Part shown: piece after piece, positions 26,528 to 36,000 of the stretch | How positions within the stretch are numbered: the first letter of the stretch is position 1 | Layout: each line of letters opens with the position of its first letter | Source of the DNA: JBDHHQ01 sp039586035 | GTDB lineage: Bacteria > Gemmatimonadota > Gemmatimonadetes > Longimicrobiales > Gaopeijiaceae | Length of the DNA stretch: 64,000 bases | Assembly: GCA_039586035.1 (NCBI GenBank) | Contig: JBDHLD010000015.1 | Coordinates: forward strand, 1-64,000 | Direction of reading: 5' to 3' | Program-made: the position numbers and the translations under genes | Notes under the pieces: model-generated | The model's input: only the letters and a program-made list of their open reading frames with translations | The model's database searches: none | Told to the model about the DNA's origin: nothing

Positions 26528-27100
26528 TCAGTCCGCCCTGAGCGCACCGAAGTTGACGTACTCGAAGACGGACATGATCACGGCGAACGCCACGCCCCAG
26601 ATCGCATGGACGCGATGACTCCTTGAGCGCGCCGCGACCAGCGAGCCGGCGATGAGGGTGATCCAGGTGAGTATGTCGAGTGCCCCGAAACCACTCAGGC
26701 CGTAGTGCTCCTTGATTTTCGTATCGACGACGTCGATCACGATCAGCAAGACCCAGAGCCCAAAGAACGATCCGCGATTCTGGAAGTAGACCACCCTGAA
26801 GTCAGTCTGCTCCTCGCCAGGGGGAAACAGCACGGCGCAGAGGAGATAGAGGACGACCGCGTAGAGAAGGATGAACAAGTAGAGCACGAGTCGCCATTCG
26901 GTGATCGCGGACCACCGCCACACGAACCACCAGAAGAATATCAGGTAGTGAAAGACATTCCAGGTCCACAGCAGGTGGACCCAATAGGGTGACCACCGGC
27001 CCTTGGTACCGATGAAGCGCGCGACCCCACTCAAAAGATGCACCACGCCAAGTCCGGTTACGACCGAGACAAGGACAGCGATGTACTCGAATTGACTCAC
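26528..27100 (-). CDS. Multi-span integral membrane protein
   Basis: 190 residues with about six hydrophobic segments (6-28, 42-62, 68-88, 112-130, 140-158, 165-182) rich in tryptophan and phenylalanine. No signal peptide, no recognised family. Its stop lies 78 bases from the convergent radical SAM gene. On its own strand it lies downstream of the SnoaL-like gene (58-base gap between 27100 and 27158), so the two may be cotranscribed. Function unknown. Confidence 0.75.
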   Translation of the reverse strand: MSQFEYIAVLVSVVTGLGVVHLLSGVARFIGTKGRWSPYWVHLLWTWNVFHYLIFFWWFVWRWSAITEWRLVLYLFILLYAVVLYLLCAVLFPPGEEQTDFRVVYFQNRGSFFGLWVLLIVIDVVDTKIKEHYGLSGFGALDILTWITLIAGSLVAARSRSHRVHAIWGVAFAVIMSVFEYVNFGALRAD

Positions 27101-27157
27101 GGCGGCCGCCTCGGTGTCATGCGGCCTGCCAGCTGGACTGGCAGCGGCCGACTACGG

Positions 27158-27544
27158 TCAGGTGTCCGTCTGGGGACTGTTCGATAGGTGCCACCATTCG
27201 CGGAGTGTGCGGCACAGGCCATCGTCGGCGAAGACGAGAACGAGGACACCGTCGAGCCGTACGCGCTGCCCGGAGCTGATTCTCGTGAACTCCGCCGTCC
27301 AATGGGCGATTCCCGTGTTCGAGGCTACCGAGAGTATCTCGTACGAGAATGAGACATGGCGCTGCGACCCGGTCGCCCCTCGCCAGTATCCTCGCACACC
27401 TTCACGGCCACGATACGGCTCCTCAAAGGGCGTCTCGTAGTATTCCGCCGATTCGCTGAACAGGGCCGCAGCGGCGTCGGGGTCGCGCTCCTCCCACGCT
27501 CGACCGTAGCCCTCGAGCCACTCTTCAAGTCGTTTCTTGTCCAT
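27158..27544 (-). CDS. SnoaL/NTF2-like protein
   Basis: 128 residues with the cone-shaped NTF2 fold: EWLEGYGRAWEERDPDAAAALF helix, EEPYRGREGVRGYW, then curved strands ending CRTLREWWHLSN. Proteins of this family include polyketide cyclases, ketosteroid isomerase and many binding proteins; no catalytic residue set can be read here. The ATG at 27544 lies at the edge of the metallo-beta-lactamase relic, which may once have been its upstream operon partner. Confidence 0.75.
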   Translation of the reverse strand: MDKKRLEEWLEGYGRAWEERDPDAAAALFSESAEYYETPFEEPYRGREGVRGYWRGATGSQRHVSFSYEILSVASNTGIAHWTAEFTRISSGQRVRLDGVLVLVFADDGLCRTLREWWHLSNSPQTDT

Positions 27545-27890
27545 GCCACTCGGTGAGTTGGGGCCACAGCCCAGTGATGCATCCGCCCCGCCAGCAGCTT
27601 CCTCTCATCCCATCGAGCCGCACGAAAGAGGTCGGTGGAAGAGGACTCTCCGTGACCCGGGAAGACCGTGCTGGCGTCGTGCTGAAAGAGCCTCTGCCAG
27701 CTCTCAACGACCTGTTGGGATCATCCGCCAAGATCGGAAGGCCCGGTGGTAGCCGGAGTGGGAAACCGTTCATCGCGAGGTCACGGACGCAGGCCTCGCC
27801 CGACTCCAGAACGACGCCCACGGACCCTGGCGAATGGCCGGGCGTGGGGATAACGAAGCCGGGAATCTCGAACGCATCCAAAGACGCCAC
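27540..27890 (-). pseudogene. Frameshifted C-terminal half of a metallo-beta-lactamase-fold hydrolase
   Basis: The first frame (27890 down to about 27715) reads FEIPGFVIPTPGHSPGSVG, then a SGEA and DLAMNGFPLRL stretch and PILADDP, the typical centre of an MBL-fold enzyme (metal His in TPGHSPGS). At about 27711-27718 one base is missing. The next frame continues QQVVESWQRLFQHDASTVF, the PGHGE metal motif, then AARWDERKLL. The N-terminal HxHxDH site is absent: upstream of 27890 all frames hit stops within about 30 codons without that motif. So this is a 5'-truncated and frameshifted relic. Confidence 0.7.
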
Positions 27891-28059
27891 GCATCACGCC
27901 CCTAAGCTCGGACCGGGCGCGCCGAGCCACAAGAGCGCGCTCCAGGAGGCACGTGGGCCCCTTGGAGCGGTTGTCACCAGAGTGATTGCGTCAATCCGAA
28001 CGTCGACCAGTGCAGCCCCGACGTGAAGACCGAGGGGTGGGCGACCTTTGCCGATACTC
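27891..28059. other. Intergenic, no feature seen
   Basis: Lies upstream (on the minus strand) of the MBL relic; probably decayed remains of that gene. No readable motif. Confidence 0.35.
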
Positions 28060-28479
28060 CTATCTGAACTCGATTACATCCGCATGGATGATCAAGGTCG
28101 TCTTGGTGAACACGACCAGGTTCAGAATATCCGTGTCGTAGCGCACGTTCGCCAGAACGAGGTTTCTCTCTTCAGCTCTGCCGTAATCATTCTCGAAGTT
28201 GTCCCACAGGTCCATTATGGCGTCGTTGTAGAGCGTTGGCGTACCTCCCACCCTGACCAACGCCAAAGTGCTGCTGACGGACCCCGTGGAAGAGCTGATA
28301 CCAAGGAGAAAGTCCGCATTCGCTCTGCCCGACACGTTCCTGGCGATTATTTCGAAATTGGTTTCGGATAGCTCGACGTTGGTGACGTTCTGGCTCTGAA
28401 ACGTACCGGCTGTCGTGCAGCCGTACATTGTGAACAGAGAGATTACGAACAAGAAGATGATGCGTCTGGTGACATTCAT
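28060..28479 (-). CDS. DUF6567-like small lipoprotein
   Basis: 139 residues. Signal peptide FLFVISLFTMYGC with lipobox Cys about residue 21, then a two-layer alpha/beta pattern: TNVELSETNFEIIARNVSGRA, RVGGTPTLYNDAIMDLWDNF, LVLANVRYDTDILNLVVFTK and IIHADVIEF. The order of these elements is what I associate with DUF6567/TRL-like lipoproteins, but that assignment is from memory of the pattern. ATG 28479 is chosen over an in-frame one at 28539 because an AGGAGGGG ribosome site sits about eight bases upstream. Lower G+C and less biased codons than neighbours suggest possible transfer. Confidence 0.7.
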   Translation of the reverse strand: MNVTRRIIFLFVISLFTMYGCTTAGTFQSQNVTNVELSETNFEIIARNVSGRANADFLLGISSSTGSVSSTLALVRVGGTPTLYNDAIMDLWDNFENDYGRAEERNLVLANVRYDTDILNLVVFTKTTLIIHADVIEFR

Positions 28480-28869
28480 CGCATCCACCCCTCCTATTTG
28501 ACGGATCACGGTCCTTCGAGCGTGGAAAGGTGACGGCACCCTCCAGTGCGCTCTTTCCGCGACTGTGGGACCAAGTCACACGACAGCTGCAAGTGTGACG
28601 CCCGTCATCCCGGCCGATCGAAGTGCGTGCGACTCGGAGCGAACCGTTGACCTTCCACCCCCTACGCTAGCCTTCGGGCCGCGAGCGAGATGTCGGGAGA
28701 AGGCTGAATCGGATGTGGGGCGGAGCGCACTCCGAAGGGACCACGGAGGTCCACCCTCCCGTCATCTCTGGAGATCATCCTGCCGTGCCGTGCCGTGGCA
28801 GGGAGGCTTGCCTGCTCCGCTATCGGCGGCGCAGCTTGGAGCCCCACTCGCCGGCCAAGGAGAGACCTC
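28480..28869. other. Divergent intergenic region, 390 bases
   Basis: Must carry promoters for the DUF6567-like lipoprotein gene and the VPS10-like gene. A TTGACC at about 28647-28652 followed by CTACGCTAGCCT could be a promoter for the right-hand gene, but spacing is short of 17 bases and it lies over 200 bases from the start codon. The right-hand ribosome site AAGGAG is at 28858-28863. Confidence 0.35.
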
Positions 28870-31800
28870 ATGATCCCGCCCCGCGTCCGCGTCCCGCGGC
28901 CTGCCTTCGTCCTGTGTTGTGTTCTGTTGTCGTCCCTGGGGCTCGCCCAGCCCGTGGAGGCGCAGCAGGTCGATCCCGAGGGCTACACCCAGCTGCGAGC
29001 TCGCCACATCGGTCCGATCGGCAACCGGATCTCCGCGGTTCAGGGCATTCCCGGAGATCCGCTGACGTACTACGTCGGTGCGGCATCGGGCGGGATCTGG
29101 AAGACCGTGGACGCAGGAGTCACCTGGGAGCCGATCTTCGACGACCAGGACGCCCACTCCATCGGCGCCCTGGCCGTATCTCCGTCGGACCCCAACGTGG
29201 TGTGGGCCGGGACCGGAGAGGCTCACATCCGCTCGAACGTGTCCCTGGGGAACGGGGTGTATCGCTCGACGGATGCCGGTGAGACCTGGCAGAACGTAGG
29301 ACTCCCGGAATCGGGGCGGGTGAGTAAGATCGTGATTCATCCGACCAACCCCGACCACGTCCTCGTCGCGGTTCTGGGGCACGCCCATGCCCCGCAGCCC
29401 GACCGTGGCGTTTACCGAACGACGAACGGCGGCGCCACCTGGGAGCACGTCCTGTTCGTGGACGAGAACACGGGGGCTTCGGACGTGGTCTTGGATCCGA
29501 GCAATCCACGCATCCTGTTCGCGGGCATGTGGCAGATCATCGTCAACACGTGGAACCGCGAAAGCGGAGGCCCGGGGAGCGGCCTCCACATGTCCCGGGA
29601 CGGAGGGAGCACCTGGTCGCGCCTGGAGGGGAACGGGCTTCCGGTTCTCCCCATCGGAAAGGTGAACTTCTGCGTCACACCGGCCGACTCCGACCGCATC
29701 TACGCCTTGATCGAGACCGGTGACGGGATCCCCTGGCACGGTGAGGAGACCGAGAGCGGCGAGCTCTGGCGGTCCGACGACGGGGGCGATCACTGGGAGG
29801 TGGTCAGCCACAACCGGGACCTTGGCGGCCGCACCGTCTACTACAACACCTGCGCCGTCGCTCCGGACGACCCTGACGAGGCCTATTTCCTGACGGCGCC
29901 GTTTCTTCGCACCCTTGACGGCGGCCATACCACGGAGATCCAGGGCGGGGCTCGCCGGCCGGGTGGCGACCACCACGACATGTGGATCGACCCCACGAAC
30001 GGCGACCGCATGATCGTGGGACACGATGGCGGCCTGTCGATCTCGCAGAATCGCGGGGCTACCTGGCAGCGCGTCCAACTCCCCATCGCCCAGATGTACC
30101 ACGTGACCGTGGACAACGCCGTCCCCTACAACGTGCTGGGCAACCGTCAGGACGGACCGTCGACCCGCGGCCCGAGCAACAGCCGTACCGGCGGCTTCGG
30201 CGGCAACCGCATCCCCCGGGGTGAGTGGCGCTCGGTGGGAGGCGGGGAAAGCGGATTCGCCACGCCGGATCCGACGGACCCGAACATCGTGTGGTCCAGC
30301 GCCTCAGGCTTCGGGCCAGCGGGCGGGATCGCGATCCGGCACGACGTGCGCACCGGCCAGTACCGGCACGTGGAGGTGTGGCCCGAGAGCACGGTGGGAT
30401 GGCCGGCCGAGGGCATGAGGTACCGCTTCCAATGGACGTTCCCGCTGCTGATCAGCCCACACGACAACAACACGATCTTCGTGACCAGCCAGCACGTGCA
30501 TCGCACCACCAACGACGGCCAGAGCTGGGACGTGATCAGCCCGGACCTCACGACCAATGACCGCAGCCGCATGGGCATCAGCGGCGGGCTCACGCCCGAC
30601 AATCTGGGGGTGGAGTTCTGCTGCGTGATCTACGCGTTCGACGAGTCGCCCGTGCAGGCCGGAGTGTTCTATGCGGGCACGAACGATGGCCTCGTCCAGG
30701 TCAGTCGGGACGGAGGGAGCACCTGGACCGACGTGACGGCCAACCTCCCGGACCTTCCCCCCGACGGCGTGGTCCGAAACATCGACGCGTCCAGGTGGGA
30801 CGCCGGAAAGGCCTACCTCACGATCGAGCGCCACCAGGTAGGGGATTTCCGCCCGCACGTCTACCGGACGGAGGACTACGGCGAGACGTGGACCAAGATC
30901 ATCGCGGGGATCCCGGCCGGTCCGCTCAGCTTCGCGAGAAACATCCGCGAAGATCCCGTACGGCCGGGCCTGCTCTACCTGGGCACCGAGAACGCCCTCT
31001 ACGTGTCCTTCGACGACGGCGACTCGTGGCTGCCGCTTCGCAACAACCTGCCCCCGGCCCCCATGTACTGGCTCCAGGTTCAAGAGCACTTCAACGACCT
31101 GGTCATCGGCACCTACGGCCGCGGCTTCTGGATCATGGACGACGTCACGCCCCTCCAGCAGCTGACCGATGAGGTCATGGCCTCGGACGTACACCTGTTC
31201 GAGCCGCGGGACGCCTACCGGTTCCACAACGTGGAGAGCCCCATGACCATGTCGGGGGATCCCTCGGACGGCGAGAACCCTCCCTACGGCGCTTCGATCA
31301 ACTACTGGCTGGGCTCGGCGCCCGAAGGCGACATCGAGCTCCGGATCTCGGATGGGGCGGGAGACACGGTGCGGACCCTCGACGGGTCCAAGGACGTGGG
31401 CATCAACCGGGTCTGGTGGAACCTTCGGACGGAGCCGTCCACCGAGATCAAGCTCCGGACCGCCCCGCTCTACGCCGAGTGGGTCGAGCTCAATGACGAC
31501 CGTTGGCGTCCGGCGCCCAGGGGGACGAGCATTTCGGTGCTGTCCCCACCGGGCGTCTACACCGTGACGCTCGTCGTTGACGGTGTGGAGGCCACGACCC
31601 AGCTATCCGTCCTAAGGGATCCCCACTCCGAAGGGTCTCTGGACGACATCCGCACGCAGACGGCGATGCTCACGGAGCTGCGCGACGAGCTGAGTGAGGC
31701 TGCGGAGATGGTCACCCAGATCGAGTGGATCCGCCGGCAGCTCTACGACACGCGGGCCGTCCTCGAGGAGCAGAGCGGTGACGCGGAGATCCTGGCCGCG

Positions 31801-32115
31801 GCGGAGGAGCTGGACCAGGGCCTCATCGAGATCGAGGAGACGTTGATCCAGCTGCGGTCCACCGGGACCGGACAGGATTATGTCCGCTGGCCGGCCCGGC
31901 TCGTGTCGCGCCTCGAGTACCTGGCCGGCACGGTCGCAGTATCGGACTTCCCCCCGACCGACCAGTCCAGGGAGGTGCACGAGGTCCTGAAGGAGCGCCT
32001 CAGCACGGCCGCGACTCGACTCGAGGCCCTGATGGCCGAAGAGGTAGCGAACTTCAACGAGCTGCTGCGGCAAGCGGGGCAAGCCAACATCATCACGGAC
32101 GGGGCCGGGGAATAG
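28870..32115 (+). CDS. Sortilin/VPS10-like exported protein with Asp-box (BNR) propellers
   Basis: 1081 residues. A signal peptide ends near AQPVEAQQ. At least nine Asp-box hairpins of the S/T-x-D/N-x-G-x-T/S-W type are visible (KTVDAGVTWEPIF, RSTDAGETWQNV, RTTNGGATWEHV, MSRDGGSTWSRL, RSDDGGDHWEVV, RTTNDGQSWDVI, VSRDGGSTWTDV, RTEDYGETWTKI, VSFDDGDSWLPL), spread over two propellers (about 50-350 and 400-740). The last 300 residues include an FlgD-like beta-sandwich and a long helical segment. No glycosidase catalytic set is evident, so binding of peptide or glycan is likelier than cleavage. AAGGAG lies six bases before the ATG. Confidence 0.85.
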   Translation: MIPPRVRVPRPAFVLCCVLLSSLGLAQPVEAQQVDPEGYTQLRARHIGPIGNRISAVQGIPGDPLTYYVGAASGGIWKTVDAGVTWEPIFDDQDAHSIGALAVSPSDPNVVWAGTGEAHIRSNVSLGNGVYRSTDAGETWQNVGLPESGRVSKIVIHPTNPDHVLVAVLGHAHAPQPDRGVYRTTNGGATWEHVLFVDENTGASDVVLDPSNPRILFAGMWQIIVNTWNRESGGPGSGLHMSRDGGSTWSRLEGNGLPVLPIGKVNFCVTPADSDRIYALIETGDGIPWHGEETESGELWRSDDGGDHWEVVSHNRDLGGRTVYYNTCAVAPDDPDEAYFLTAPFLRTLDGGHTTEIQGGARRPGGDHHDMWIDPTNGDRMIVGHDGGLSISQNRGATWQRVQLPIAQMYHVTVDNAVPYNVLGNRQDGPSTRGPSNSRTGGFGGNRIPRGEWRSVGGGESGFATPDPTDPNIVWSSASGFGPAGGIAIRHDVRTGQYRHVEVWPESTVGWPAEGMRYRFQWTFPLLISPHDNNTIFVTSQHVHRTTNDGQSWDVISPDLTTNDRSRMGISGGLTPDNLGVEFCCVIYAFDESPVQAGVFYAGTNDGLVQVSRDGGSTWTDVTANLPDLPPDGVVRNIDASRWDAGKAYLTIERHQVGDFRPHVYRTEDYGETWTKIIAGIPAGPLSFARNIREDPVRPGLLYLGTENALYVSFDDGDSWLPLRNNLPPAPMYWLQVQEHFNDLVIGTYGRGFWIMDDVTPLQQLTDEVMASDVHLFEPRDAYRFHNVESPMTMSGDPSDGENPPYGASINYWLGSAPEGDIELRISDGAGDTVRTLDGSKDVGINRVWWNLRTEPSTEIKLRTAPLYAEWVELNDDRWRPAPRGTSISVLSPPGVYTVTLVVDGVEATTQLSVLRDPHSEGSLDDIRTQTAMLTELRDELSEAAEMVTQIEWIRRQLYDTRAVLEEQSGDAEILAAAEELDQGLIEIEETLIQLRSTGTGQDYVRWPARLVSRLEYLAGTVAVSDFPPTDQSREVHEVLKERLSTAATRLEALMAEEVANFNELLRQAGQANIITDGAGE

Positions 32116-32193
32116 GCTCGGGGGCTGCGCCGCCGATCATGTGCACCCTGATGGTCAGGCGCTCTAACGCAGGCGAAGACAAAAGGAGCCGGT

Positions 32194-32955
32194 ATGAACC
32201 TCGACCTCGAGGGTCGAAACTGCATCGTTCTCGGAGGGAGCCGAGGGATCGGCCGCGCCATTGCGCTCGGGCTCGCGTCCGAGGGGGCCAATGTCGCGAT
32301 ATGCGCGCGCAACGAAGAGACGCTTCGAGAAGCTGAGGCGGAGATTCGGGATCGCGGCGTGCGTGCCCTTGCCCACGCGTGCGATGTGGCCGATGCGGCG
32401 GCGCTAGCTTCGTTTCTGGACGGAGCCCGACGGTCGCTGGGCGGCGTGGACGTGCTCGTTCACAATGCGTCGGCCCTCGCCGTTGGGCCCGAGCTCGCCG
32501 ATTGGGAAGCGAGCCTGCAGGTGGATCTGATGGCGGCCGTGCTTGCCTGCGAACAGGTCATCCCGTGGATGGCTGAAGCAGGCGGTGGAAGCATTCTGTT
32601 CGTCTCTTCCATCTCAGGGCTCGAGGCGGACCCGGCACCCGACTTTGGCTACACGGCTGCCAAGGCGGCCCTCATCGCGCATGCGAAGAAGCTCGCGATC
32701 ATGCACGCGCCGCGACGCATCCGTGTCAACGCCATTGCGCCCGGTTCGACGGATTTTCCCGGCGGCATCTGGTCCACGATCAAGGAGAATCAGCCAGACG
32801 TATACGAGAGCGTGCGCGCGTCGATCCCGTGGGGACGGCTCGGAACGCCAGAGGAGGTGGCGGACGTCGCCGTCTTCTTGGTTTCGCCCAGGGCCAGCTG
32901 GGTCGCGGGGGAGTGCGTCGCGGTGGACGGCGGACAGCACCGCGGGATGCGCTAG
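32194..32955 (+). CDS. Short-chain dehydrogenase/reductase
   Basis: 253 residues, classical SDR. Cofactor site LGGSRGIGRAIALGL (residues about 13-27), NAS variant of the NNAG motif (VLVHNASALA), catalytic Ser in LFVSSISG, and the Tyr-x-x-x-Lys pair in YTAAKAAL. PWGRLGTPEEVADVAVFL and WVAGECVAVDGG are typical C-terminal elements. An NAD(P)-linked alcohol/ketone oxidoreductase; substrate unknown. ATG 32194 follows an AAAAGGAG ribosome site by five bases. It starts 78 bases after the VPS10-like gene, so the two may share a transcript. Confidence 0.88.
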   Translation: MNLDLEGRNCIVLGGSRGIGRAIALGLASEGANVAICARNEETLREAEAEIRDRGVRALAHACDVADAAALASFLDGARRSLGGVDVLVHNASALAVGPELADWEASLQVDLMAAVLACEQVIPWMAEAGGGSILFVSSISGLEADPAPDFGYTAAKAALIAHAKKLAIMHAPRRIRVNAIAPGSTDFPGGIWSTIKENQPDVYESVRASIPWGRLGTPEEVADVAVFLVSPRASWVAGECVAVDGGQHRGMR

Positions 32956-33032
32956 GAGCCGGGGGCCGCCTCGCGCACGAAGCACTGTATTTGAGCGCCG
33001 GGCACGGTCGGCGGCAAAGGCGCCCGGACCGG

Positions 33033-36000
33033 TCACCGCCCCCCCGTGCCGGGCCGAGGTGCCGGACGGCGATACCGTACGGGCGGCGGTGGCTCGGACT
33101 TCAAGGTGACCGCTTCGGTGTCGAGCAGCCGGAGAGCTTCTGCGACGGCCGCTTCGAGCTGAGGATCGCCACCCGCAATGACCGGCGCCGGGTCGTTCCG
33201 GACCTCGATGTCGGGCGCCACACCGGTGGCCTCCACGGCCCATTCCCCGTCCACGTCGAAAAAGCCGCCGCGGGGTGCCACGAATCGGCCCCCGTCGAGG
33301 AGGGGCGGTGTGTCCCAGGTGCCCACGAGACCGCCCCAGGTGGTCGTGCCCACGAGCGGCCCCACGCCCTTGAAGCGGAACAGGTAGGGTAGCAGGTCGC
33401 CACCCGACCCGGCGCGCTCGTTCACCACCATGACCTTCGGGCCCCAGAGGCCGGCGATGGGCTGGGTGAACGGCTTCCTGTCGCCGGCTCGGGAGTTGAA
33501 GTAGCCGGTGAGCTCCCGATCGAGCACCTCGACGATGTAGTCGGCGGCGGATCCCCCACCGTTGTTTCGCTCGTCGATCACGGCGCCCTGGCGGTCCTGC
33601 TGCGCGAAGTACATCCGATTGAAGTAGGTGTACCCGCCTTCCCCCGTATTCGGCAGCCATACGTAGGCAAGCCGTCCATCGCTCAGCTCGTCCACGCGCT
33701 TCTGATTGTCCGCCACCCACGCCCACCGGCGCAGCTGGCCTTCGCTGGCGATGGGCTCGACGAACACGTCGCGGGCCAGCGACATGTCAGGGGTCGCCCC
33801 GACCGTGACCGTGATGGTCCGCCCCGCCGTGCCTTCCAGCAGTCGGTAGGGGTTGGTCGGTGCGCGCAGCTCGCGCCCGTCGATCGCCAGGAGGTAATCG
33901 CCCTCGGACACGCCCATCCCCGGGAGGGAAAGCGGACCCTCGGTGCCGGGGGTCCAGTCTTCTCCCGAGTAGATGCGCGCAATGCGGTACGATCTGCCGT
34001 CTTCCGCCAGGTCGATTCCCAGGAGGCCGGTCCGAGGATCGTCCAGATCGGGATAGTCACCACCGCGCACGTACGAATGGCCGACCGCGACCTCGCCGGA
34101 GAGCATGTCCAGCAGGTGGTTGAAGTCGGATCTGTGCCGGACGTCGGGCAGCCAGGCCGAGTACCATTCCCACACGTCGTCCCACGGTGCGCCGTGCACG
34201 TTGTCCACGTAGAGGAAGTCCCGCATGAAGCGCCATCCGTCTCGGAGCATCTGCGCCCACTCCTCCCCGGGGACGACCTGGACGCGCATGTCGTCCAGCG
34301 CGAGGGGGCCCGTGCCCTTGGCGTCCCGGGTCGAGCCACGGTCGGGACCGCCGCCTTCGACCCGAAGCGAGCCGGATTCCTCGGCTTCACCAGCTCGCCG
34401 TCGCCTTCGCGTGTCCACAACGCTCCATCCGTTGGCCGTCCGGTACAGCAGCCTGGCTCGGTCATGGGAGACGGTCGCGGACCGCGCGGCCGGGAGGAAT
34501 TCCTCCGCCTTCTCGTCCTCGAGCACGTACTTGTGTAGGGCGTTGCCGCTGGGACCGCCCGGCGCCGGCGGACCCCCTGGACCTGCCTCCTGCACGAACA
34601 CGGTGCCGGCGGGACCCGGAATCAGCCGAGCGTAGTCAGCCAGCGGAAGTCCCGGGGCGTCCACGATCCGTCGGCGGATGTTCGCGAAGTCGATGCGGAC
34701 GTCGACGTCCTGATCCGCCGGCACCCCGCCCGCACGTTCCGTGGGGGGCTCGTCCGCACCCTCGTCCTGCTCGTCTCCCTCCTCGTCGCTCTTCGGCAGG
34801 AAGGGCGAGGGCGTATCGGCCGCGAGCAGGGTCACGTACAGGGCCCGGGTTACGGGACGGTCGTACGATGTCATGTCGAGCCAGCCGGTGTTCAGCCCGT
34901 AGTCCGTCGAGGCGAGAAAGTAGAGGTACTTGCCCGACGCGTCCCATGCCGGAGTGATCGCGTCCGCCATGCCATCGGTGAGCTGGTGCGTTTCACCCGA
35001 CTCGGTATCGTGGACGAATATGGCCCTCATGTGGCTGTCGATGCGGCGGGCATACGCGATCCAACGGGAGTCCGGGGACCAGACGGGGTTCATGGAGCGC
35101 TCGGGGTGCGCGTATCGCTCCGTGTCGACGTGCGTGACCTCCCCGGTGCCCGCGTCCATCACGAGCACCCGGTAGTCCGTGTCGGTGAATGCCAGTCGTG
35201 TGCCGTCGGGCGACCACTCGGGAACGAAGTAGAACGTGGGGTCGGCGATGACGAGACGGCGCTGGTTCGAGCCGTCCTGGTCGGCGACCACGAGCCCGTA
35301 CTCGCCGTCCGCGTCGTTGAACCAGGCGATGCGAGATCCGTCGGGCGACCATACGGCGTGTCGGTCGGCCACGCCGGGGCTGCGGGTCAGATTGCGCCAG
35401 GAACCGTCCTCGACGGGGACGCTGAAGATCTCACCGCGGTGCTCGAACAGCGCCCGCTTCCCGGTCGGCGAGAGGCGGGCGTCGCGCAGCTGGTTGGGCG
35501 CCACGTCCTCCCAGCGGGGTCGCGCCCAGTTCAGGTCCCCGGCCACGTGCACCTCGAGCTGTCGGGTTTCTCCCGTCATCGGGTCGAGCTCGTGCAAATA
35601 CCCCGCCTGCTCGTAGACCACGACCCCGTCCCCGGCCCCGAGGCTCTTGACGTCGAAGTCAGCGTGGAAGGTATGCTGCTGCTCCGCACCGGTGCTCGGA
35701 TTGAACGACCACACGTTGCTGGCCCAATCCCGCTCGGACATGTAATAGACCGTGCCGTTCATCCAGACGGGGTCCATGTGCCGCTCGCCCTCCCAAGGCG
35801 GCGTCGTGCGCTCGTAGCTCGACGTCGACACGACGCTGATCGGCTGTGCCTGACCGCCCCGGTAGTTTCGCCACTCGGGGTCCCAGTAGCCGATCTCCTG
35901 GTACGCGAGGTAGGCTCCGTCCGCCGACATCTGGCCCAGATACGCCTGAGGCAGCTCCAGTGACGTCGGCATGCCGCCGGCAACGGGGACGCTGAAGAAC

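Noticed and set aside
28762..30102. Open frame of 446 codons on the minus strand opposite the VPS10-like gene
   Set aside because: The sense frame carries many Asp-boxes; the antisense one has no protein character.
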